Shown here: in pieces, positions 56,534 through 64,000 of the stretch
Position numbering within the stretch: the first letter of the stretch is position 1
Layout: each line of letters opens with the position of its first letter
Assembly: GCA_021234155.1 (NCBI GenBank)
Contig: JAJEKV010000002.1
Coordinates: 326,944 to 390,943, forward strand
Source: Isoetes taiwanensis
Lineage: Eukaryota; Streptophyta; Lycopodiopsida; Isoetales; Isoetaceae
Direction: 5' to 3'
Length of the DNA: 64,000 nt
Program-made: the position numbers and the translations under genes
Notes under the pieces: model-generated
Told to the model about the DNA's origin: nothing
Databases searched by the model: none
Seen by the model: only the letters and a program-made list of their open reading frames with translations

Positions 56534-58215
56534 AATTTAATGGCTACCCTAATGTTTAAGTCCTTTTAATATATATGAATGTCTATTTCCTAATGGTTTA
56601 TCTCCTACATACTTTTCTAATGAGAAATTAAATCAAGCCTATTAACTTCTGCAATTTTGGTTTGGTATTTGGGAATCAGTGGTTAGGACTATGATTTTGG
56701 TGTCGTATTGTATGAAAAAGGGTATATTTTGGCATGTTTGAGTAGCTTAATTGCATTTAGTGGTCCGCGTATTTTGGCTTTTTTTTTTTTTTTTTTTTTT
56801 TTTTTTGCCATTGTTAGGAGCTCGGACTTCTAGGATGTGGATAAGTCTTCATGCCGCTATCTATTTCTAAGCGATAGCGTGGGCTGATTGCGGGGAGAGT
56901 ACGGTACGGGCTTGGCCTTCATTCTTTGTGTCTGTGTTCAGGCTGCCGGTTGTTGGAGCTGAATAAGGGAGATGCAGCTGCGGAAGGCATGCATGCAATG
57001 CATTGGTTAGGCCGGAATGTAGGCGGGAGAGTAGGGCGACCGTTCTGATTGCAGATGAAACAGGGCAAAGTTTCGCTTGAAATGTGGTCGAAAAGAAGGC
57101 CTCTTTAAAATATTCCAGAAATTCTTCAGTCCATTGGTGGTTCGGCGATGTCTCTGTCAGGCAATCTGCGACCACCAAATAACCCTAAGTAATCTGATAG
57201 TTAAAATTTCATATCTGGCTTTAGCTTGGTATGTGGTTCAGAGCCGCCGATGCTTGTCTTTGCTTGCTTTGTAAGATGGAGGGTTCGGAGGCCGATGGCA
57301 CGGAGGTTGGAATCCTCCGACCAGTTAAAATGACCATCTCTACATTGTGCATACATCGATTCTTAGATTGATTCCGAGATTGCGCAGGATTGATTTCGGC
57401 AGCAGGATTCATTGAAGCAGTTCCAGATTTTGGATTGACTGTAGTATTAATAGGGGGAGCAGTGCAGGATCGATTGACAAGCTTTCTCGTTGCTGGTTTC
57501 TTTACTTTGGTTCATGTCTTATTTACAGAGCTAATCGGAACAGGGTTAAAAATCGAGAGAGTTTCATCGGAACAGGGCGTAACCGGAGCATAGCTTCCCC
57601 TGCAGGAGATTCCTCTCTTTTCCTTTCTTTATTTCGAGTAGCCTTCCATCGTTATCCGAACCTGTCAGGCGACGTCGAAAATTTCCCTCGCAGTTCCTTG
57701 CCACTGACCTATGCACTGTAATTGGTAGGCTTTCAGCCTTTCCCCCAGTTGAAGAATTAGCAAGCGGAACGCTATGGCAGGACGGCGGTTTGATGAAGCT
57801 ATGGTATGTCATGCCATAGTTTTTGCTGAGGTTTAATGGACGGCCGATCTGTGTGAAGCTGGGTCTGGCAAATTCGAGAGCACCAATGGTTTTCAAGTGG
57901 TTTTTTTATTTTCTTCTTTTTAATTGCTTCAACCATACGTTGGTTTCACACCATTGACAGTGGCATGCATTTTTTCACTCAAAATTCTAATGGCCATTGA
58001 TCTGGCATAATACTGGGAATATTCGCCATATCAATGGTGGGGAATAAAACTTGAATGTGAGGCCATAATACTTATAAAACTCATAATGAAACTTCCAAAG
58101 CCTACTGTTTGCTAGTTTTTTTTTTTTTCCCCAAACGGCCTGACCATAGGTGGCTCTGGCTGGAGGCTAATCTATCCACGTGTCAAAAACTCTGAGTTGG
58201 TTATGGTTTAAGCGC
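56534..58215. other. Unassigned DNA with a 28-base poly(T)
   Basis: Poly(T) at 56779-56806. Unclassified open frames at 56867-57178 (minus) and 57390-57593 (plus). A possible tiny first exon, ATG at 57774 reading MAGRRFDEAM then a GTATGT donor at 57804, is only a guess. From about 56810 to 57900 the DNA is less AT-rich than its flanks, which may mark a promoter or 5' UTR of an unrecognised gene. Confidence 0.2.
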
Positions 58216-58645
58216 TGTTCTGGACAGTCGCCTAGGTTTTACAGCAGAAGATGCTCCACAAAGGTATGGATCGACGCCTTATGATGCGCCACAGAGGTAA
58301 ATCAGGGTATTTTTAGCTCCTATTTATCGTAGCTCTATTTCAGCCTTAATTAAGACCCTATTCAAGATCATAGTTCTCGGCATCACAGGATAATTTGAGT
58401 TGGATGTGGCTTAAGCCATTAGATTATGATCTAGAATAGACCGTTTTTAGAATTCAATGGCCGTTCTGGACTGTCGCCTAGGTTAGATCAGAAGATGCTC
58501 CACAAAGGTATGGATCGTCGCCTATGATTAGGTCAGAAGATGCTCCACAAAGGTAAATGAGGGTTTTTCTAGCTCCTATTTATCGTAGCTTTACCCAGCC
58601 TTAATTAAGATCATATTCAAGATTATAGTTCCCGGCATCACAGAA
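58216..58645 (+). repeat. ~246-bp-spaced direct duplication
   Basis: GTTCTGGAC(A/T)GTCGCCTAGG at about 58216 and 58462 begin two copies sharing CAGAAGATGCTCCACAAAGG, CTCCTATTTATCGTAGCT and CGGCATCACAG.ATAAT. Inside copy 2 the GAAGATGCTCCACAAAGGTA piece is itself repeated (about 58490 and 58530). Confidence 0.85.
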
Positions 58646-58649
58646 TAAT

Positions 58650-61600
58650 GACGTCCTGGCATGTGAGACGTGAGTTACCTTGCCATGCCATTTGCATTTC
58701 GGGTTCTCGCTTTGGTATGGACCAACATGTCTATTTGCCAAAGTTTGCTCTATAATCTGTGCAAGTTGATGTTTAGATGTGGTGGCATCAGTTCTAGCTG
58801 CAAAGGCATGTGCAATGCATTCTTTAGTAAAAACCTCTGCATGACATGAATAAAAGTTTTATCTGATGAACAAGGCCTGAGTGATAATTTCTCTGGTGCT
58901 AGCTTTTGTATGGCAATTATACAGTCTATGGTTTTTAATTCATCAACACAAAGGTATGCCAGTCTGTATGTCTCTTAAGTTGCCGGCTGCCTTCAATGCA
59001 TCAAAGGAACGATTTGAACTCAATGCACCAGCATATGGCTATGACTCTTTTACATTAATTATTGGATCGCTTCTTCAGCCTGCCATTTCCTTCCTAGGTT
59101 TACCTTAATCAATTATTATCAGCTCATGATGTTGCAAACTGATAAAGAGCGTATATGTGCTGGCACAAAATCAATTTTTTGTTCGTTTTTGAGGTTATGA
59201 CGCTGCATGTTGCTTTGTAAGGCTCCTATCTTTTCTTGGATTAGAGGGTCTGTGCTTATACTCAGTATAATAGGGTACCTCTGCATAGGTATCCTCTAAA
59301 GTAGTGGCTGGACGGAGTATTATAGTTTGGCAGCTCCCCATTTCCAGGCAATTGTATCAGAATATATTTGACATATTTAGGGCTGTGCATATGCCCAGTA
59401 TAACAGGATACCTCTGCATAGGGATCCTCTAAACTATAGACTAAGCTTCCCGAGGAGTACGGATGCAATAGAGTTGACAATTCTTTTTTGGAACAGTTAA
59501 CTATCCATTTGGCATTATTTAATTTGTTTGTTTGAAATTATTCTCTCGGTTTAGGCTTAGTGTGGTTTAACTAAATGATGTTGAAAATTAGTTGCTCGTG
59601 TCCTTTCAAGAAAGTCTTGTCGTTTCCAACTTCAAAAAGTGCATGAGTCCTGTAGCGGACCCTTAGTCCGCTGTAACCTGCTGCAGTCTTGTCCACTAAC
59701 TTTCCTCATATTTTGTTTGGTGGGTAATGCTTACCTATCTACTTCTTTCTCGTTGTAACTTCTATTGTTAAGATACTTGTTTGAGGATTTCCTATTATGC
59801 TTATGGACGATACATATGTAGGTTTTTTGCAGGCAGCTCAATTGGGTAGAAGGATTATCTCTTAAGGGTCTTTAACCTGGTTCAAATGGAAACCTTGCTG
59901 GAGTTCTATCGTAAGTGCTTTCTTGTTTATTTACAGGTTATAAATTTCCGTAAAAAACTCTATTTCACTTTGTATCAAAGGCATGACTGTATGAAGGAGC
60001 ATAATATTTCAGACAACTTATGAAACAAAGCAAACAATTGTTAGGACTGCTAAGAACATCCAATCTGCATGAATTTTGGTGTTTATGGCAAGCAGGTTTG
60101 CTAATGCACCATATTTTGCTCGATTGTTTAAGTATGAATGCAAGGGAAGGAGGCACAGAGAAGGAGGACCCTAATTGAAGTTATTTATGCCCTTCAGAAT
60201 CTGGTAGGAAGTAAAGGATCACAGATGGCACAGGGGAATGCTATTCCATCAGGGGTTCAGGGGGGTCTTACATCCTATGCCTGGAGGCAATTGAACTTTG
60301 ACTAACTAATTGGGTGTGTACGAACTTGTCAAGCAGAAGCTACTTAAAATATTTCCAGAGATAATTGCTAGTTCGAACCTCTTGTGTTTTCCTGTCATTA
60401 CGTGGTTTAGCACATTGGTTGTTCTTACTTGGTAAAACTGGCCATTGAAACCAATATATGATTTAAATTGAAATTTTAGTAAGAAGGGAAACCACATTTA
60501 CTAGCAGCTTTTACACGTTCCTGCTTTTAAATAACCATGATATATGATGAAAACAACAAAATTGAGGGCCCTTATAACTGCATAGTACAACTGCATACAG
60601 TCCCAGATATGGTGATGTGCTTGCACACACTGTTTACTACGGCCAGTGGTACAGATTTATGTAGATGAGATTGAGATGCTGGTTTCTAGTGGGCAGAGAG
60701 GATAAGCTGACACTCAATAGTACAGAAACGGTCGAGAGAAACGGCCTCTCGGCCATACAGTCCAACAATATAATGAGAACATCAATGCTTTGTGAGGGAG
60801 ATGTCTAAAGATTACATTTAACTTTTAGCTTGTCTCGTTTGGAGTTATGACGATGCATATTACTTTTTTGCAGAACTTGAGCATGGAGCGACCTGCTATT
60901 ACTGAAAGTTTACGAAAACTTAAGAATAAGAAGTAAGAATTCATTGTTGTAGGGCTTTAATTGATGAAGGTTATCATTGTTTTGATTCTATGTTACAAGA
61001 TTATCTCTTTAGACCACTGGCAGATCATTTCAGATGCATGCTTTTACTTTTAGGCAGAGCATGGCAAATAGATGAAGTTGAGGATTTTTTTAAGAAATAC
61101 CAATAGAGCCTGATTTGTTGAGTTAGGGTTGAATTCTTGGGATGTTCTGAGTGCCACGAGAAAAAATGCACCTTAGGTCATATATTTGATGAATTTTGGG
61201 CAGATAAGAAGCAATTCTCATGAATTAGTTGGAGTTCTATGATAAACAAATAAAAAAGGATTCAGTCGATTATGATCATCTTCAGGAAGACAAGAAGATG
61301 CTTGCTGCTTATGGAAGTCAGGCTTGTTTCAATGAATTAAGATCATGAATGATATGAGGCTGTGCTATTGGTTTAGTGGCTGTGTTTCCAGCTCAAGGAA
61401 TATCCAGAAATAAGATACTCTGTGTCTCTGACTAGCAAGTGTGGGAAGTAAGAACCTCCTTCCTTTCTAGAATTCTTAGTCAAGTATTCTGTTTGATCTC
61501 TCATAACATGGGCATTACAGTTTGATATTTAAATTTTGGGGTCTCAAATCATTTCATAAAATCATTACAAGAAACTTGTTGGAGACTTTAATGCTCATAT

Positions 61601-62121
61601 AGGTTGATCTAGAACTGGAAAGTTCTATTTTAAACAAGCTAAACTCTCTTTTTGAAGGGAAATTTATTGACTTCCTAGAATGAGAAAAAATATGTCTTCT
61701 GGAGTATGGGGTTCGATTCTCCAATCTCTTTTTTTATGTGCCGTACTGCAGCTGTTGGATCTAACAGGTCAAGAACAGCGTACATAATGAATATTTTTTA
61801 CTTCATAGTACATTTAGTACATTTTATGTCTATGGAATGAGAGCTTTTCTAATATGCACTTTCAAATGCCAAGTATAATCATTTCAGACTTCAGCTTTTC
61901 ATATTTGTTGAAGGTACTCAACTTTAGATTGTAGAACTCTTGTATTTCACCAGGTGATTTGAGGTCTTCTATCTTTGGAGTAATTAGCAGATCAAGGAAC
62001 TGCGTACCTCCTATGTGGTGTAGGAGAATCATTTTCTCCACATGATGGTTGTCCGCAATTCATATACTTGTCTACTTAGTCTGCATTTCATATATGGTTC
62101 TCCATGCCCGATCTTGTAACT
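58650..62121. other. Unassigned DNA, a few exon-like pieces
   Basis: No recognised family. 60874-60932 looks like an exon: TTTTTTGCAG acceptor, then NLSMERPAITESLRKLKNK open on the plus strand, then a GTAAG donor. 59833-59910 also lies between TTTTTTGCAG and GTAAGTGC but has stops. These could be parts of a low-coding transcript. I cannot name a gene. Confidence 0.2.
59251..59434 (+). repeat. Paired ~50-bp direct repeat
   Basis: TGTGC(T)TATACTCAGTATAA, then AGGGTACCTCTGCATAGG..ATCCTCTAAA at 59251-59300, recurs at 59384-59434 as TGTGCATATGCCCAGTATAA and so on, about 133 bases apart. Confidence 0.85.
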
Positions 62122-62255
62122 TATATCCTAAGATACCATATTGAACTACAGAAGAGAATGAATAAAAAGTAATGCATCAACCCACTAGTATATCCTAAGA
62201 TACCATATTGAACTACAGAAGAGAATGAATAGAAAGTAATGCATCAACCCACTAG
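62122..62255 (+). repeat. 67-bp tandem duplication, almost perfect
   Basis: Copies at 62122-62188 and 62189-62255, starting TATATCCTAAGATACCATAT and differing by about one base (AATAAAAAG versus AATAGAAAG). Directly after it, GCTTGAAGGCTCTAGTATTG / ACTTGAAAGCTCTAGTATTG is a second small tandem pair (about 62260-62310). Confidence 0.92.
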
Positions 62256-62309
62256 TAGAGCTTGAAGGCTCTAGTATTGCAACTTGACTTGAAAGCTCTA
62301 GTATTGCAA

Positions 62310-64000
62310 CATTCTTAACAATCCCCTTAGCAAAATGTGTCTCAATGCAATTAATGCAAACAATGCTCTGTTATGATTACTATCTTATCGGATCATAACA
62401 TAAGCATGTGCTTATTAACATAAGCTCGTGTGTACTATCATGTAGCTTCTAAGGTAATAGGTTTGCAACATGAGAGTTGTTTCAATGCTAAAATTTGCAT
62501 ATTAGTTGTCTGTTACGCAATGCTAATTTGAAGATAAAGTTTGCATGTCAATTGACACCATCTATAGGTTGCATTGGATATAAGTTCTCACTTTCTCTAA
62601 TCTTGCAATATTGGCCTTATTTGATTATCTTGCATATTGGCCTTAGTTGATCTTGTTCAACAAGATATGCTTATGTGTTTTTATCTTGAGCAAATGCAAC
62701 ATGTATCTTTTAACAGAGCATTATCCTTAGCATTCGAAAACCACAACTTCTTCTTTCTTCAGTGAGACCCAAATTCTTCGTAGCATATGCCGTCAGTACC
62801 AATTCGTGGCCACTAGCAAGCGAAGGTTGCGACTCAAAAATCTCTCTAGGATGACAAAAAATTGAATTTTATGTTATCAATCAATATTTCATGGCCATTT
62901 CTCATGTGGAATTGAAAATTATTATGGATTACAGTATATATAAGTACATATATCTAGAGAGGATTTCCATCAATGTAGAAAGGCCAATTGTTTGCAGATT
63001 CCAAGTTCACTTCCTCTGCTGCAAAGCTTTCATTAAAGAAATTTTAAGAAATTTGTTACAAGGCCAGACTGTAACCACAAGAAACTAGTTAAATCCTTTA
63101 GAAGGTCAGGTCCCCCTCCACATTGTATTTTCGGTGCCATTGCTGGAGTAATGGGTTTTGGTTAATTTCAGTGGCTCAATCGCAAAAGATAGTATTTGCT
63201 AAATAAAATTATAGTTGACTAGAGGAAGAAAATGGGAGCAATATGCCATCATTTGAAAGCTAGGGAATTTTCTTGCCAATACAAAAAACACAATGTAGAG
63301 GCTTCAACACAACACTCTCTTTGCCTTGGCTAATCTGAGCCTTGAACTCTACCACGGTTAACACTACCAAAAAATTTCCGCCTACAAAGAATTACAGATT
63401 GGAATATGGAAACTATTAGGTATTAAGTGTTCTTCCTCTTAGACAAATAGATTGCAAATACAACACATCCAGAATAGGGCAACCAACACTAGTTTCTTTC
63501 TCTTGCTCTGAACAGTTCATAGCCAACTAAACGCAAGAATCATGACGCCTTCAAAAATCTTGTAACTTGATGCCTTGAAAAGCTTGTAAAGATATGTCTA
63601 TAAGTGCATCGATTCGTTTGGATGAGGTATTATTAACCTTGTTGCTTTTTGCATGCCTTTGTTAATCGTGCTCAACCTCAAACATTGGGACCGTGTAAAA
63701 TAGTTGTGAATCTCGTGAAAGACATGCATTTGCAATGTACTGGAGGAAGAAGAAGGGGATGGGAGAGGATAGTAGGGAAAGCCTTAAAAGAATAGCAAGA
63801 TAGTGAGGAAAATCAGGCGTTGCTCCTAAGGCGAGAAATGGAAAACATAATATTAAGAGTATCATAACACATTTGTGAGAAACCATAAAGTCTCTATCCA
63901 AGGACTACGGCGGTGATTGGAAGGCCGTAAGGAAAACAAAGACAGATGCGTGGCAAGGTGCACAGTATGGAAAAGCATTTCGAGGTTTTGGGGCTAGGGA
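62310..64000. other. AT-rich DNA to the window end, no gene seen
   Basis: Only short open frames without motifs. The stretch 62330-62720 has repeated TTGCA/TTGCATATTGGCCTTA phrases (about 62600-62650). Nothing else is supported. Confidence 0.3.

Noticed and set aside
57774-57803. A real first exon MAGRRFDEAM
   Set aside because: Ten codons with a GTATGT donor are too little evidence; no partner exon with a known domain was found.

Overview
This is nuclear DNA from a land plant with a large, repeat-swollen genome. The evidence is a single complete host gene, psbO (thylakoid oxygen-evolving protein, 10596-12133, minus strand, one GT-AG intron), lying in about 60 kb of nested and decayed transposable elements typical of plants: Ty3/gypsy elements with chromodomains, a Mutator-like (MULE) DNA transposon, LINEs and a possible SINE. 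A fern or gymnosperm would fit; the sequence does not settle the species.

Layout. 1-7690: remnant of a plus-strand Ty3/gypsy chromovirus (pol about 2380-5584) flanked by two related segments in opposite orientation. 7690-10290: AT-rich, unassigned. 10300-12300: psbO with its poly(A) signal and upstream region. 12300-14890: unassigned. 15031-39018: a 24-kb MULE with ~162-bp terminal inverted repeats and a perfect 9-bp target duplication (15022-15030 and 39019-39027). It contains, left to right: GTGTTTCTGGCC minisatellite arrays that echo a motif in its own TIR, a minus-strand Ty3/gypsy pol fragment, a captured fragment of a host NPF (NRT1/PTR) transporter gene with intron remains, a plus-strand ULP1-type SUMO-protease-like gene, more minisatellite arrays, and a minus-strand MULE transposase. 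The transposase is interrupted, probably inside an intron, by a 10.85-kb LTR retrotransposon (25554-36407, LTRs of 2.44 kb, TSD CCTTT). That retrotransposon carries an extra RNase H domain upstream of its reverse transcriptase.

39120-41640: degenerate tandem repeats and coding-like scraps. 41641-47710: a minus-strand Ty3/gypsy chromodomain element with short LTRs and two internal duplications. 48000-49000: a Ty3 protease scrap and a broken 2-oxoglutarate dioxygenase gene. 50230-50700: SINE-like repeats. 51358-51830: a pyrimidine-only-like tract. 52205-56535: two LINE copies sharing a 3' end but with different microsatellite tails. 56540-64000: unassigned sequence with several short segmental duplications.

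How parts relate. psbO is independent of its neighbours. Within the MULE the ULP1 gene and transposase converge, which is the arrangement known for plant MULEs carrying ULP1-type genes; the NPF piece looks like a captured host gene. The nested order can be read: host 115-bp tandem duplication, then MULE insertion into its second copy, then LTR retrotransposon insertion into the MULE. Many small homopolymer-length differences between the two long LTRs suggest that some frameshifts in this window may be consensus errors rather than decay.
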